A DNA stretch of 64,000 nucleotides from Bacteriovoracaceae bacterium (GTDB lineage Bacteria; Bdellovibrionota; Bacteriovoracia; Bacteriovoracales; Bacteriovoracaceae), in the NCBI GenBank assembly GCA_947441615.1, contig CANEUH010000007.1, positions 1 through 64,000 on the forward strand. Direction: 5' to 3'. The translations under genes and the position numbers were made by a program. Every line of letters begins with the position of its first letter. Positions within the stretch are counted from its first letter, which is position 1. This document shows positions 1 to 8,918 of the stretch, piece after piece. Under the pieces are notes generated by a model. It was not told where the DNA came from. It made no database searches and saw nothing but the letters and a program-made list of their open reading frames with translations.

Positions 1-8
1 AATACAGT

Positions 9-127
9 TTGGGTGTGTCGATAGCGGTGAGGAAATACCCAGTAACATCTCGAACCTGGAAGTCAAGCTCACTTGCGGCGAAGGTAGTGCCAGGGTCACT
101 TGGTGTCAGAATAGCAAGATGCACCCT
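9..127 (+). rRNA. rrf: 5S ribosomal RNA
   Basis: The 5' segment GGGTGTGTC pairs with the 3' segment GATGCACCC to close helix I. Between them lie the conserved 5S landmarks: GATAGCGGTGAGG near the start, CTCGAACCTGGAAGTCAAGC in the middle, and GCGGCGAAGGTAGT followed by a GC-rich stem. Length is about 118 nt, the usual size. It is followed at once by a strong terminator, so it is the last gene of an rRNA operon whose 23S lies to the left of the window. Exact ends are estimated from the helix I pairing. Confidence 0.93.
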
Positions 128-136
128 CCATTTTAT

Positions 137-172
137 AAAAAAAGCCCACAAATCGTGGGCTTTTTTATTTTT
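137..172 (+). terminator. rRNA operon terminator
   Basis: An A-run, then the stem GCCCAC (144-149) / GTGGGC (155-160) with a 5-nt loop, then a run of Ts, gives a classic intrinsic terminator directly behind the 5S rRNA. The next start codon (178) sits just past the T-run. Confidence 0.92.
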
Positions 173-177
173 AAACA

Positions 178-1986
178 ATGTTTTTTTTAACTTCAGAACA
201 AACTCGCCTGTTAAAAAGATTTTCAATTCTTATGTTGATCTATTCTCTATTGAGAATAGGTTTTTATTTTTATCATTTACCTACCTATCGTCTCTTTACT
301 CAAGAAGAGATCTTTCAAAGTTTTTTTCTTGGGATTCGTTTTGATATAGCTGCAATCCTTCTAGTTAATTCACCTGTCATTATCCTGAGTTTTATTTCTA
401 CTCAAAAATCCTTTTTTTTATTTTTCGAACGTTTGCTTTTTATTTTATTGAACTCCATTGCCATTCTTGTTGCAGTGGATGATTTTGAGCTTTTTCACTT
501 TATGGGAAAAAGACTTAGTTATGATTTATTTGTAATTACTGATGATATCTTTGATCAACTGCCACAGCTAATTCTTAATTTTTGGTATCTGCCGCTCTTC
601 TCTATTCTATTTGGATTAGTCTTTTATCATTTTGATAGAAAATATTTTCCGACTCAGATAGTTCGCACGACGTGGTTATCTCACTTCGCTGGGGTGTTTC
701 TTCTTGGATTCTCATTTATCGGTATCAGGGGTGGGCTTCAGCATAAATCAATTAATGTTCAGTCTGCTTTTGTTCAAGGGAAAAATGAGCTTGGCCACTT
801 GGTTCTCAATAGTCCTTATCATTTTTTAAGAACACTAAAGAATGAGCCGAAGAAAAAGCTACAATTCTTTAAAAATGATGATGAAGCAAAGACGATCATC
901 CTAAATAGCAGAGAGTTTCGTGAAAATTTTATTGGTAAAGAAAACGCTAACATCGTGCTGATCATTTTAGAAAGTTTCTCGTCTGAATATATTGAAAAGG
1001 GTTATGCCCCTTTTTTAAAAGAGTTAATTAATAAAGGGGCTTATTTTAATCAGCACCTTGCTAATGGTAGAAGGTCCATTGAGTCGCTTCCTTCAATCCT
1101 TTGTGGACTACCATCCTTACTTACAGAACCAATCAGTAAGTCAATTTACTCTGGGAATAAATTCTCATGCTTCCCTAAACACCTAAAAAAAGCTGGGTAC
1201 ACGAATTATTTCTTTCACGCAGGTGCTAGAGGAACAATGGGATTTGAATCCTACACATTGGCGAATGGGTTTGATAAATATTTCTCTAGAGAAGACTATG
1301 GGGACAAAGATTTTGATGGCACTTGGGGAATCTTTGATTTGCCTTATCTTCAATATGTTTCAGAAAAAATATCTGAAATCAAGGGTCCTTTCCTTGCTGG
1401 TGTATTTACCTTAAGCTCCCATCAGCCTTATAAAATACCAGAAGAATTTAAGGGGAAATTTCCGAAGGGGAATCTTGAGATTCATGAAAGTATCGGATAC
1501 ACCGATTACTCACTCAGAAAGTTTTTTGAATCGATTGAAAATAAATCTTGGTTTAAAAATACTTATTTTATAATTACTGCGGATCACTCGCAAAAAGTAG
1601 AGACAAAAAAGTATTCCAATATTGTTGGACGATATAGAGTCCCGCTTCTAATCACCGGGCCAGGTATAACAGGGCAAAATAAAGTAAGAGTGACACAACA
1701 TTCGGATATTCCGAAAACGGTGCTCGATTTGCTAGAAATCGGGGGGGATCTTCCTGCTACGAGTGTGAGTGTTTTTAATGAAGATAAAGGTGCTGCGATT
1801 AATTTTGCTGATGGAGCTACCTACTTCATGGTGACGGATAATTTTGTTTTCACTTTGGATACTAAGCAAGAATTCGACTGGGAAAGTGGTTCACTTTCTG
1901 AGAAGACGCCCGATTCAGGTCTTCTGTTAAAAGCTTATCTTCAGTATTTTATAAATGGTCTCATCAATAACAATTTATCGCTTTAG
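178..1986 (+). CDS. LTA-synthase-like membrane sulfatase (phosphoglycerol transferase family)
   Basis: The first ~190 residues hold about five hydrophobic membrane segments. Residues ~255-560 form an alkaline phosphatase/sulfatase-type domain facing the periplasm. Visible motifs are NIVLIILESFSSEY (first metal site), NGRRSIESLPSILCG near residue 300 (the Ser/Thr nucleophile region of the MdoB/LtaS group), FTLSSHQPY and ITADHSQ near residue 470 (metal ligands). The family moves phosphoglycerol or phosphoethanolamine groups onto glycans or lipids; the acceptor here is unknown. Length (602 aa) is normal for the Gram-negative branch. The ATG at 178 has no clear ribosome site and lies right behind the rRNA terminator; an ATG at 232 is a possible alternative. 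It stands alone, followed by a promoter for the next operon. Confidence 0.85.
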   Translation: MFFLTSEQTRLLKRFSILMLIYSLLRIGFYFYHLPTYRLFTQEEIFQSFFLGIRFDIAAILLVNSPVIILSFISTQKSFFLFFERLLFILLNSIAILVAVDDFELFHFMGKRLSYDLFVITDDIFDQLPQLILNFWYLPLFSILFGLVFYHFDRKYFPTQIVRTTWLSHFAGVFLLGFSFIGIRGGLQHKSINVQSAFVQGKNELGHLVLNSPYHFLRTLKNEPKKKLQFFKNDDEAKTIILNSREFRENFIGKENANIVLIILESFSSEYIEKGYAPFLKELINKGAYFNQHLANGRRSIESLPSILCGLPSLLTEPISKSIYSGNKFSCFPKHLKKAGYTNYFFHAGARGTMGFESYTLANGFDKYFSREDYGDKDFDGTWGIFDLPYLQYVSEKISEIKGPFLAGVFTLSSHQPYKIPEEFKGKFPKGNLEIHESIGYTDYSLRKFFESIENKSWFKNTYFIITADHSQKVETKKYSNIVGRYRVPLLITGPGITGQNKVRVTQHSDIPKTVLDLLEIGGDLPATSVSVFNEDKGAAINFADGATYFMVTDNFVFTLDTKQEFDWESGSLSEKTPDSGLLLKAYLQYFINGLINNNLSL

Positions 1987-2002
1987 CGCGCCGCCCAAAA
2001 GA

Positions 2003-2032
2003 TTGTCACAGGTCCATTCTTCACGTTAGACT
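2003..2032 (+). promoter_or_regulatory. candidate sigma-70-type promoter of the leucine operon
   Basis: TTGTCA (2003-2008) and TAGACT (2027-2032), 18 bp apart, lie 37 bases upstream of the first gene of the operon. Both boxes are imperfect, so this is a candidate only. Confidence 0.35.
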
Positions 2033-2068
2033 AAATTATTATTTTTATTCATTAAAGATGGGGTTTTC

Positions 2069-3685
2069 ATGCAACCACTGGCCTCTCACATCGATTCTCT
2101 TTCAAAAGATTTTCAAACCAACTCTGAGTTTAACCGTCATCTTGCCCATGATCTAAAAAAGCGAATTGAAAAAGTTCGTCTCGGTGGTGGTGATGATGCT
2201 GTTAAAAAACACAAGGCGAGAAAAAAACTTTTACCACGTGAAAGGATTGAAAAGATACTAGACCCTGGTTCACCATTTCTTGAGTTCTCAACACTTGCAG
2301 CTGATGGTGTTTACGATGAGGAAGTTCCAGGTGCTGGAATGGTTACAGGAATCGGACTCGTTCACGGAGTGGAATGTTTATTCGTAGCAAACGACGCTAC
2401 AGTTAAAGGGGGAACCTATTTCCCTTTAACTGTTAAAAAACACTTAAGAGCGCAAGAGATTGCACTTCAAAATAAATTGCCATGTATTTATCTCGTTGAT
2501 TCAGGAGGAGCTTTTCTCCCTAAGCAGGACGAAGTCTTTCCTGATAAAGAGCATTTTGGGCGAATCTTTTATAATCAGGCCCAAATGTCTTCTCTCGGAA
2601 TTCCACAAATTGCGGTCGTCTGTGGTTCATGTACTGCCGGTGGGGCCTATGTTCCAGCGATGAGTGATGAAACAATTATCGTAAAAGGTAATGGAACAAT
2701 TTTCTTAGGTGGACCACCACTTGTTAAGGCCGCAACTGGAGAAGAAGTCAGCGCTGAAGATTTAGGTGGAGCTGATGTTCATACTTCTAAATCTGGAGTC
2801 GCTGATCACTTTGCAGAAACTGAAGAGGATGCTCTAGAGAGTGCTAGAAATATTATTGCCACTCTTAATTATCGACCAAAGCATCCTGGGAAATTCATTA
2901 AGGATGAAATCAAGGCCCCACTTTATAAAACGGAAGAAATTTACGGAATTATTCCTCAAGATACAAGAAAGCCATTTGATGTTCGTGACATTATTGCTCG
3001 TTTAGTAGACGGATCTGAGTTTCAAGAATTTAAAGAAAGATACGGCACAACACTCGTCACTGGTTTTGCAAAAATTCACGGCTATTTAGTAGGGATTGTC
3101 GCTAATAACGGAATCCTTTTTTCAGAATCATCACAGAAAGCCGCTCACTTTGTTGAACTCTGTGGGCAAAGAAAAGTTCCTCTCATTTTCCTTCAAAATA
3201 TCACTGGTTTCATGGTGGGCAAGCAATACGAAAATGAAGGTATCGCTAAACACGGAGCTAAGTTTGTAACGGCCGTCTCGACAGTAAAGGTTCCAAAATT
3301 TACCATTATGATTGGTGGGTCTTTTGGTGCCGGCAATTATGGAATGTGTGGTCGTGCCTTTGATCCTAGATTTCTTTTCATGTGGCCTAATTCACGCATC
3401 TCAGTCATGGGTGGAGAGCAAGCAGCAAATGTTTTAGCGACTGTTAAACAGGATGGACTCAAGGCATCTGGTAAATCACTCATGAGTGATGAGGAAGTTT
3501 CAAAATTTAAACAACCTATTTTAGATAAGTATGAAAAAGAGGGCTCACCTTATTATTCATCAGCAAGAATTTGGGATGATGGTGTGATTGATCCTGCTCA
3601 AACAAGAGACATCCTTGGACTATGCTTAAGTGTCACTCACAATGAAGAATTCCCAGATCCACGCTGGGGTGTCTTTAGGATGTAA
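2069..3685 (+). CDS. liuB: methylcrotonyl-CoA carboxylase, carboxyltransferase (beta) subunit
   Basis: Carries the carboxyl group from carboxybiotin to 3-methylcrotonyl-CoA, giving 3-methylglutaconyl-CoA in leucine breakdown. The 538-residue length and the sequence match the MCC-beta branch of biotin-dependent carboxyltransferases: [70 protein letters not shown] and [20 protein letters not shown]. The last of these, with the downstream liuC/liuE partners, separates it from propionyl- and geranyl-CoA carboxylases. First gene of a run of six with 2-base gaps or 4-base overlaps. Cytoplasmic. Confidence 0.94.
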   Translation: MQPLASHIDSLSKDFQTNSEFNRHLAHDLKKRIEKVRLGGGDDAVKKHKARKKLLPRERIEKILDPGSPFLEFSTLAADGVYDEEVPGAGMVTGIGLVHGVECLFVANDATVKGGTYFPLTVKKHLRAQEIALQNKLPCIYLVDSGGAFLPKQDEVFPDKEHFGRIFYNQAQMSSLGIPQIAVVCGSCTAGGAYVPAMSDETIIVKGNGTIFLGGPPLVKAATGEEVSAEDLGGADVHTSKSGVADHFAETEEDALESARNIIATLNYRPKHPGKFIKDEIKAPLYKTEEIYGIIPQDTRKPFDVRDIIARLVDGSEFQEFKERYGTTLVTGFAKIHGYLVGIVANNGILFSESSQKAAHFVELCGQRKVPLIFLQNITGFMVGKQYENEGIAKHGAKFVTAVSTVKVPKFTIMIGGSFGAGNYGMCGRAFDPRFLFMWPNSRISVMGGEQAANVLATVKQDGLKASGKSLMSDEEVSKFKQPILDKYEKEGSPYYSSARIWDDGVIDPAQTRDILGLCLSVTHNEEFPDPRWGVFRM

Positions 3686-3687
3686 TC

Positions 3688-4458
3688 ATGAAATATTTAG
3701 AGGTCGTAGAGAAAGAACTAGGTGTTAAAGAAGTTTGGCTTAATCGGCCCGAACTCCATAATGCATTTAATGCTGAACTCATTGAAGAGATGATTTCTCT
3801 GTTCGAATCTTTTAAGGATGAAAGACTCATCATCCTTTCAGGAAAAAGTCCGAGCTTCTGTGCAGGGGCCGATCTTAACTGGATGAAAGCGATGAAGAAT
3901 TATACCAAAGAGGAAAATTTTAGAGATTCAAAAAGGCTCGCTAAAATGTTTTCTGCCATCAATGAGTGCAACATCCCTGTCATTGGTCGAATTAATGGCC
4001 ATGCTTTAGGCGGAGGTGTGGGGCTTGTGAGTGTTTGTGATTATGTGATTGCAACATCAGAAACACTTATGGGGTTTACTGAAGTGAGACTTGGACTTAT
4101 CCCTGCAGTGATTTCTCCCTACTGTATTTCAAAAATTGGTGAGTCGAATGCTAGGGCCTGGATGCTCTCTGGTGAGAGATTTAGTGCTGAAGAAGCTAAA
4201 CGCATGGGACTTGTTCATGAAGTTTGTTCATTAAATGATCTTGATCAAAAAGTAGATGAGATAAAAAAGAAATTCTTAGCGGCAGGTCCTGAAGCGGCGA
4301 AGGAGGCGAAGCGCCTTGTCCGCGAAGTGATGAGGAATCTGAAGTCGTCGGAAGATTTTACCTGCCAGATGATAACTGAGAGAAGAGTGAGCTCTGAAGG
4401 CCAAGAAGGCATGAGAGCTCTTTTAGAAAAAGATAAACCAGCATGGATGAAAAAATGA
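3688..4458 (+). CDS. liuC: methylglutaconyl-CoA hydratase (crotonase family)
   Basis: Predicted to hydrate 3-methylglutaconyl-CoA to HMG-CoA, the step after the carboxylase encoded on both sides of it. Crotonase-fold signatures are FCAGADLNWMKAM (acyl-CoA oxyanion hole), GHALGGGVGLVSVCDY and GFTEVRLGLIPA. The Glu of the second motif of crotonases is a Gly here (GGGVG), while the Glu in FTEVRLG is kept. Length of 256 residues is normal. It starts 2 bases after liuB and its stop overlaps the next start as ATGA. Assignment to this step rests on operon context; other crotonases look similar. Confidence 0.85.
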   Translation: MKYLEVVEKELGVKEVWLNRPELHNAFNAELIEEMISLFESFKDERLIILSGKSPSFCAGADLNWMKAMKNYTKEENFRDSKRLAKMFSAINECNIPVIGRINGHALGGGVGLVSVCDYVIATSETLMGFTEVRLGLIPAVISPYCISKIGESNARAWMLSGERFSAEEAKRMGLVHEVCSLNDLDQKVDEIKKKFLAAGPEAAKEAKRLVREVMRNLKSSEDFTCQMITERRVSSEGQEGMRALLEKDKPAWMKK

Positions 4459-5939
4459 AAATAAAAAAAATACTAGTCGCTAACCGCGGAGAAATTGCTC
4501 TTAGAGTTTTAAAGACTGCAAAAGAAATGGGAATTCGTGTGGCCACTGTTTATGCCGAAGATGATAAAAATCTTCCTCATGCACTCTTTGCTGATGAGTC
4601 CTATTCTTTGGGTTCTGGAACACTTCAAGATACATATCTAAATAAACTAAAACTGATTGAAACGGCCAAAAAGGCCAGTGCAGATGCCATTCATCCAGGT
4701 TACGGATTCTTATCCGAAAATACTGAGTTTGCTTCCATGGTTGAGTCAGCTGGAATTATTTTTATTGGGCCAACACCCGAATCTATAACACTCATGGGCG
4801 ATAAGATTGGATCTAAAAAAGCTTTAGAGAAAATTAATATTCCTATGATCCCTGGTTATCATGGAGACAATCAGGAATTGTCATATCTTTGCTCTAAAGC
4901 AAAAGAAATTGGTTACCCTGTACTTATTAAGGCCTCTGCCGGAGGTGGCGGTAAGGGGATGAGAATTGTTCACCAAGACAGTGAACTAGAAGAGGCCATT
5001 AGTGGAGCGAAATCTGAAGCTCTCAAAGCCTTTTCAAATGATAAAGTCCTTATTGAAAAATATGTCGTAAATCCAAGACACATTGAAGTTCAATTAATGT
5101 CGGATACTCATGGTAATCATCTTCATTTTTTTGAACGTGAATGCTCTATTCAGCGGCGCTATCAAAAAATTGTGGAAGAAACTCCAGCTCCTAATCTTTC
5201 TCAGGAGCTCAGACTTAAGATTTGTGAAACAGCAATTCAAATTTCTTCTGGAATTAATTATAGAGGTGCAGGAACGGTTGAGTTTATTCTTGCTCCAGAT
5301 GGGAAGTATTATTTTCTTGAAATGAACACAAGGCTTCAAGTTGAGCACCCGGTAACAGAAATGGTGACTGGGCATGATCTTGTAAAATATCAAATCCTTG
5401 TCGCAGAAGGAGAAAAACTCCCTGTTAAGCAATCAGATATAAAGCAGAAAGGGCAAGCGATCGAATGCCGGATTTATGCTGAAGATCCAGATCAAAATTT
5501 TATGCCCTCTATTGGTAAAATTGATCGCATCGGAACACCTACTTTAAGAGATGTAAGACTAGACTGCGGTTTTCTTGATGGAACAGAAGTAGGTGTTAAT
5601 TATGATCCTATGCTCGCGAAGCTCGTTGTCTGGGGTGAAACGAGAGATATTGCAATTTCAAAAAGTATCCATAGTCTTGATGAAGTTCTTTTCCTTGGGG
5701 TTAAAACCAATAGAGATTACTTAAAGAGAATTCTCGCCCACAAAGATTTTGTGTCGGGCTTCACTCATACGCATTTTATCCCAGATCATAAAACGGAACT
5801 AGAACCAAGAGTTCATTCGGAGCAAGATCTAGCTGACTTAATTGCGGCGTTAAGTTTTAGTGGAACGAAAAAAGTTTCAACTGGATCCAATGAAGTGTTA
5901 AAAAATCCCTGGACTGAATTATCTGGATTTAGGAATTAA
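4455..5939 (+). CDS. liuD: methylcrotonyl-CoA carboxylase, biotin carboxylase subunit (alpha subunit N-terminal part)
   Basis: ATP-grasp biotin carboxylase that carboxylates biotin with bicarbonate. It shows KILVANRGEIALRV at the N-terminus, the glycine-rich KASAGGGGKGMRIV loop near residue 165, FFERECSIQRRYQK, and the catalytic EMNTRLQVEHPVTE near residue 290. I chose ATG 4455, which overlaps the liuC stop as ATGA and gives the family-standard N-terminus; an in-frame ATG at 4443 is less likely. Standalone MCC alpha subunits are about 660 residues with a biotinyl domain; this one stops at 494, right after NPWTELSGFRN, which corresponds to the conserved PW..L.GWR.N of the joined protein. The rest is the next gene, in a different frame. 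Confidence 0.92.
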   Translation: MKIKKILVANRGEIALRVLKTAKEMGIRVATVYAEDDKNLPHALFADESYSLGSGTLQDTYLNKLKLIETAKKASADAIHPGYGFLSENTEFASMVESAGIIFIGPTPESITLMGDKIGSKKALEKINIPMIPGYHGDNQELSYLCSKAKEIGYPVLIKASAGGGGKGMRIVHQDSELEEAISGAKSEALKAFSNDKVLIEKYVVNPRHIEVQLMSDTHGNHLHFFERECSIQRRYQKIVEETPAPNLSQELRLKICETAIQISSGINYRGAGTVEFILAPDGKYYFLEMNTRLQVEHPVTEMVTGHDLVKYQILVAEGEKLPVKQSDIKQKGQAIECRIYAEDPDQNFMPSIGKIDRIGTPTLRDVRLDCGFLDGTEVGVNYDPMLAKLVVWGETRDIAISKSIHSLDEVLFLGVKTNRDYLKRILAHKDFVSGFTHTHFIPDHKTELEPRVHSEQDLADLIAALSFSGTKKVSTGSNEVLKNPWTELSGFRN

Positions 5940-5941
5940 TT

Positions 5942-6427
5942 ATGGAAAAGATATTTATTATCAATGGTCAAGAAGTGAAGGTTCAAGATTTTTCTCACAA
6001 GGGTGATTCAGTGAGTTTCATCCTTAATGGAAAGAAGCATTTTTACATGCTCATCTCAAAAGATCAGGAGTTTTTGATTCTTGATAACGGAGGGCGTTTT
6101 AGGGCCGCTGTGAGTTCACCAAATAGGGACGGTGACTCCATGATCTTTTCAAACGGACGAGAAGCTCTTGGTTCGGCCCAGGGTAAAAAAATAAAAAAAT
6201 CTGGAGCTGTATCTGGTGGACTTAAATCCCCAATGCCTGGAAAAATCTTTAAAATTCTTAAAGATGTTGGATCTCAGGTTAAAAAAGGTGAACCAATTCT
6301 TATCCTTGAGGCGATGAAAATGGAGCACTCCATTCGCTCTGATAAAGATGGGATTGTGAAAAAGATCAATTTTAAAGTAGGGGAGCTCGTTCAAGGAGGA
6401 GTTACTCTTGCTGAGGTTCAAGAATGA
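5942..6427 (+). CDS. biotin carboxyl carrier part of methylcrotonyl-CoA carboxylase (alpha subunit C-terminal part)
   Basis: 161 residues. The N-terminal ~85 residues are beta-rich and match the position of the BT linker domain of the alpha subunit. The C-terminal ~75 residues are a biotinyl domain with SPMPGKIFKIL and EAMKMEH, where Lys126 is the biotinylation site. It begins 2 bases after the biotin carboxylase stop and has its own ribosome site (AGGA, 7 bases before ATG) inside the end of that gene, which argues for a genuine split gene. Its stop overlaps liuE as ATGA. It should dock the carboxylase and carboxyltransferase halves into one complex. Confidence 0.9.
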   Translation: MEKIFIINGQEVKVQDFSHKGDSVSFILNGKKHFYMLISKDQEFLILDNGGRFRAAVSSPNRDGDSMIFSNGREALGSAQGKKIKKSGAVSGGLKSPMPGKIFKILKDVGSQVKKGEPILILEAMKMEHSIRSDKDGIVKKINFKVGELVQGGVTLAEVQE

Positions 6428-7326
6428 TTAGAATTGTCGAAGTTGGTCCTCGTGACGGACTTCAAAATGAAAAAACAATTCTCACGACTGAAGATAAATT
6501 TCAATTTATTTCGTCACTCGTAGAGAGTGGTCTAAAGTCTATTGAAGTAACGAGTTTTGTTAAGGCCCCTGCAATTCCTCAGATGGCAGATGCTTCTGAA
6601 CTTTTTACAAAAGTAAATAATGAGCTCTCTGGAAGGGGAGTCAGCTTCCCTTGTCTTGTTCCTAATCTCAAAGGCTATGAGACAGCTAAATCCCTTGGTG
6701 TAAAAGAGATCGCTATTTTTACAGCAACTTCAGACTCATTCACGAAAAAAAATATTAATGCCACGATTGATGAAAGCTTCGAGCGAATGAAAGAAGTCAC
6801 AGAAGCTGCTAAAAATGAAGGTGTGATGATTCGAGGTTATGTATCAACTGCCTTTGGTTGCCCTTACGAGGGGGCAATGGATGTAAAAAAACTAATTTCC
6901 GTGACTCAAAGGCTTTTTGATTTAGGTGTTTATGAAGTTTCAGTGGGTGACACAATAGGGGTGGCCCTTCCTCAGCAAGTAAGATCATTTATCAGGTCAC
7001 TGAAAAATGAGTTCCCTATAGGAAAACTCGCCATGCATTTTCATGATACTCGAGGTATGGCCGTAACTAATATTTATGCTTCACTTGAAGAAGGAATTAC
7101 GACCTTTGATTCATCTGCTGGTGGTCTTGGGGGATGCCCATACGCCAAGGGAGCGACAGGAAATGTTGCGACTGAGGATGTTTGGTATTTAATGCATGCT
7201 CAAGGATTAGATACAGGGATTGATATTTCAAAGTTAGCATCAGCTTCAAAATTTATTCTTGAAAAAATAAATCGTCCAACGGAGTCTAAATTTTTAAGGG
7301 CCTATTTAAATACGGGAAAGGTATGA
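6424..7326 (+). CDS. liuE: hydroxymethylglutaryl-CoA lyase
   Basis: Cleaves HMG-CoA to acetyl-CoA and acetoacetate, the last step of leucine degradation. A DRE-TIM-type barrel with VGPRDGLQNE at residues 7-16 (metal and substrate binding), HFHDTRGMA near residue 205 (metal His pair), and the lyase signature SSAGGLGGCPYAKGATGN with the catalytic Cys. Length of 300 residues is typical of bacterial enzymes. Both ends overlap neighbours by 4 bases (ATGA), so translation is probably coupled to the carboxylase genes and to the crotonase that follows. Confidence 0.95.
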   Translation: MIRIVEVGPRDGLQNEKTILTTEDKFQFISSLVESGLKSIEVTSFVKAPAIPQMADASELFTKVNNELSGRGVSFPCLVPNLKGYETAKSLGVKEIAIFTATSDSFTKKNINATIDESFERMKEVTEAAKNEGVMIRGYVSTAFGCPYEGAMDVKKLISVTQRLFDLGVYEVSVGDTIGVALPQQVRSFIRSLKNEFPIGKLAMHFHDTRGMAVTNIYASLEEGITTFDSSAGGLGGCPYAKGATGNVATEDVWYLMHAQGLDTGIDISKLASASKFILEKINRPTESKFLRAYLNTGKV

Positions 7327-8138
7327 GCTTTTACTTAAAGCAGTTTGAAGACCTATTAGTTGAAAAAAATAATGAATCACTTTGGATCACCTTAAATCGT
7401 CCTGAAGCGAGTAACGCTTACTCAATTGGAATGGTTCAAGGTTTAGTAGAAGTTTTAAGGTTCGCTGATGTCGATAATAAGATTAGAGCGATTGTTCTCA
7501 CTGGTTCTGGGAAAAATTTCTGCGCAGGTGGAGATATTAAGGCGATGAAAAGTAAGACCGGAATGTTTTCTGGTGAATCGAATGAACTCAGAGAGGCCTA
7601 CCAATCGGGAATTCAACAAATCCCACTAACAATTTCACAATTAAAGACTCCGATTATTGCCATGGTAAATGGGGCCGCAATTGGTGCTGGTTGCGATTTG
7701 GCGGCCATGTGTGATCTAAGAGTCGCTTCGTCAGAGGCCGTCTTTGCAGAAACGTTTGCGAGGGTAGGGCTTGTTCCTGGCGATGGAGGAGCATTCTTTC
7801 TCACTCGATTAATTGGATTTGGAAAGGCGATGGAAATGTTTTTGACGTGTAAAAATATTTCAGCGGAAGAAGCTTTAAAGATTGGGCTTGTTAATCAAGT
7901 GGTCCTACCGGAAGAACTCAGAAAAACAACGCAAGATTTGGCGGATCAGCTTGCTTCACTTCCCCCAATTGCTCTACAAATGACAAAGAAATCAGTGACT
8001 CACGCTTATCAAAATGATTTGATTTCTCATCTAGAGTTGATGGCCGCGTACCAAGGAATTACACAAAGATCGTCGGACCACTTTAGTGCACTTGATGGCA
8101 TGATTGAAAAAAAGAAGCCGACATTTAAACACACCTAA
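7323..8138 (+). CDS. enoyl-CoA hydratase/isomerase family protein
   Basis: A second crotonase at the end of the leucine operon, starting within the liuE stop (ATGA). Signatures are NFCAGGDIKAMKS, NGAAIGAGCDLAAMCDLRVAS and FAETFARVGLVPGDGGAFFL. The first catalytic Glu of classical enoyl-CoA hydratases is Asp here (GCDLA), and the second (AETFARVG) is kept. Acyl-CoA substrate is unknown: it may act on a branched or short-chain enoyl-CoA. About 50 bases later a promoter-like sequence precedes the next gene, so the operon ends here, though no clear terminator is visible. Confidence 0.85.
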   Translation: MSFYLKQFEDLLVEKNNESLWITLNRPEASNAYSIGMVQGLVEVLRFADVDNKIRAIVLTGSGKNFCAGGDIKAMKSKTGMFSGESNELREAYQSGIQQIPLTISQLKTPIIAMVNGAAIGAGCDLAAMCDLRVASSEAVFAETFARVGLVPGDGGAFFLTRLIGFGKAMEMFLTCKNISAEEALKIGLVNQVVLPEELRKTTQDLADQLASLPPIALQMTKKSVTHAYQNDLISHLELMAAYQGITQRSSDHFSALDGMIEKKKPTFKHT

Positions 8139-8147
8139 AAATAATTT

Positions 8148-8174
8148 TTGACAAGTCGTTTAACGAAATAAAGA
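8148..8174 (+). promoter_or_regulatory. candidate promoter
   Basis: A perfect TTGACA (8148-8153) followed after 15 bp by TAAAGA (8169-8174), just upstream of the small lipoprotein at 8185. The start codon is only 10 bases from the -10 box, so the leader would be almost absent or the -10 may be placed differently. Confidence 0.35.
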
Positions 8175-8184
8175 ATTAAAGAAT

Positions 8185-8547
8185 ATGAAAATTATTCTTT
8201 TCTCTTTATTCATTGTTTCTAGTTGTACAACGATCCATTTCAGATCCAATCAATCAGTCCCAGTTTCTTTCGAAGGTAATCCTAGTCATCAAAAAGAAAT
8301 TTCGATCATTGGGCATCGTGATTTTTATTTCTGGGGAGTTGAACCTGAGGAGCATGTGGTTTACGTTGATGAGGAAGTTAAAAATTCTGGTTATGATGGG
8401 ATTTCAAAACTCATCATCTATGAACACAAAAATCCACAAGATATTCTTATCTCTTTTCTAACTCTTGGTTTGTATTTACCTAGAGGCTACACAATTACCG
8501 GTTTCACATCTGGTACTGAATTAATTCAAGAAACAACTCAAAAATAG
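8185..8547 (+). CDS. small lipoprotein, possibly Bor-like
   Basis: 120 residues with a short signal peptide ending in the lipobox IVSSC, so lipidation is expected at Cys14. The mature part is mostly beta. Near the C-terminus, ISFLTLGLYLPRGYTITGF recalls the gfitlGIYtPl segment of the Bor/Iss lipoprotein family, but the match is short. No enzyme motif is visible. It has its own likely promoter and ends before a hairpin shared with the convergent genes. Confidence 0.6.
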   Translation: MKIILFSLFIVSSCTTIHFRSNQSVPVSFEGNPSHQKEISIIGHRDFYFWGVEPEEHVVYVDEEVKNSGYDGISKLIIYEHKNPQDILISFLTLGLYLPRGYTITGFTSGTELIQETTQK

Positions 8548-8587
8548 ATTTGACCGTCAGGAAGAGGTCTTCCAAGGATGGATACGT

Positions 8588-8613
8588 TAAGGCCATGGAT
8601 GGCCTTTTCCTAT
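8588..8613. terminator. bidirectional terminator between convergent genes
   Basis: AAGGCCATGGATGGCCTT forms a GGCCAT/ATGGCC stem with T-rich sequence to the right and A-rich to the left. It overlaps the stop of the leftward gene at 8610, and can serve transcripts from both sides. Confidence 0.6.
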
Positions 8614-8918
8614 TTTTTTAAAGCTCGGGCGCGGCGATTCCAAAGTGGTTTTGTTACAGTATTAAACCAAATAAAAAATCCACCAAAAGATGAAAAAAAG
8701 ACAGAAGCTCCATAACTGAAATTAAAGGCATTATTCATAATCGTCATAACTGAAAACATGAGGAAGGCAAGACCTCCAAAACAAAGAGTCATCATAGTCG
8801 TGAGCTTAAATGTCATGACCTCGTTAGGATTGGGTTTTAGAAAAGAGAAAGGCCACCAAATGAAATCTTTATCAGAAAGCCAGTTATGAAATTGTGTAAT
8901 AAGATCAAAAATTTTCAT
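8610..8918 (-). CDS. small inner-membrane protein of unknown function
   Basis: 102 residues: a charged N-terminal helix (IFDLITQFHNWLSDKDFIWWPF) and two membrane segments at about 38-60 and 66-86, ending in a basic tail (NRRARALKK). Its start overlaps the stop of the helicase gene by 4 bases (ATGA), so the two are very likely co-translated. I do not recognise a family. It may be an unrelated passenger in the helicase operon. Confidence 0.65.
   Translation of the reverse strand: MKIFDLITQFHNWLSDKDFIWWPFSFLKPNPNEVMTFKLTTMMTLCFGGLAFLMFSVMTIMNNAFNFSYGASVFFSSFGGFFIWFNTVTKPLWNRRARALKK

Noticed and set aside
9..344. Open reading frame through the start of the window
   Set aside because: It runs straight across the 5S rRNA and its terminator, so it is not a gene.
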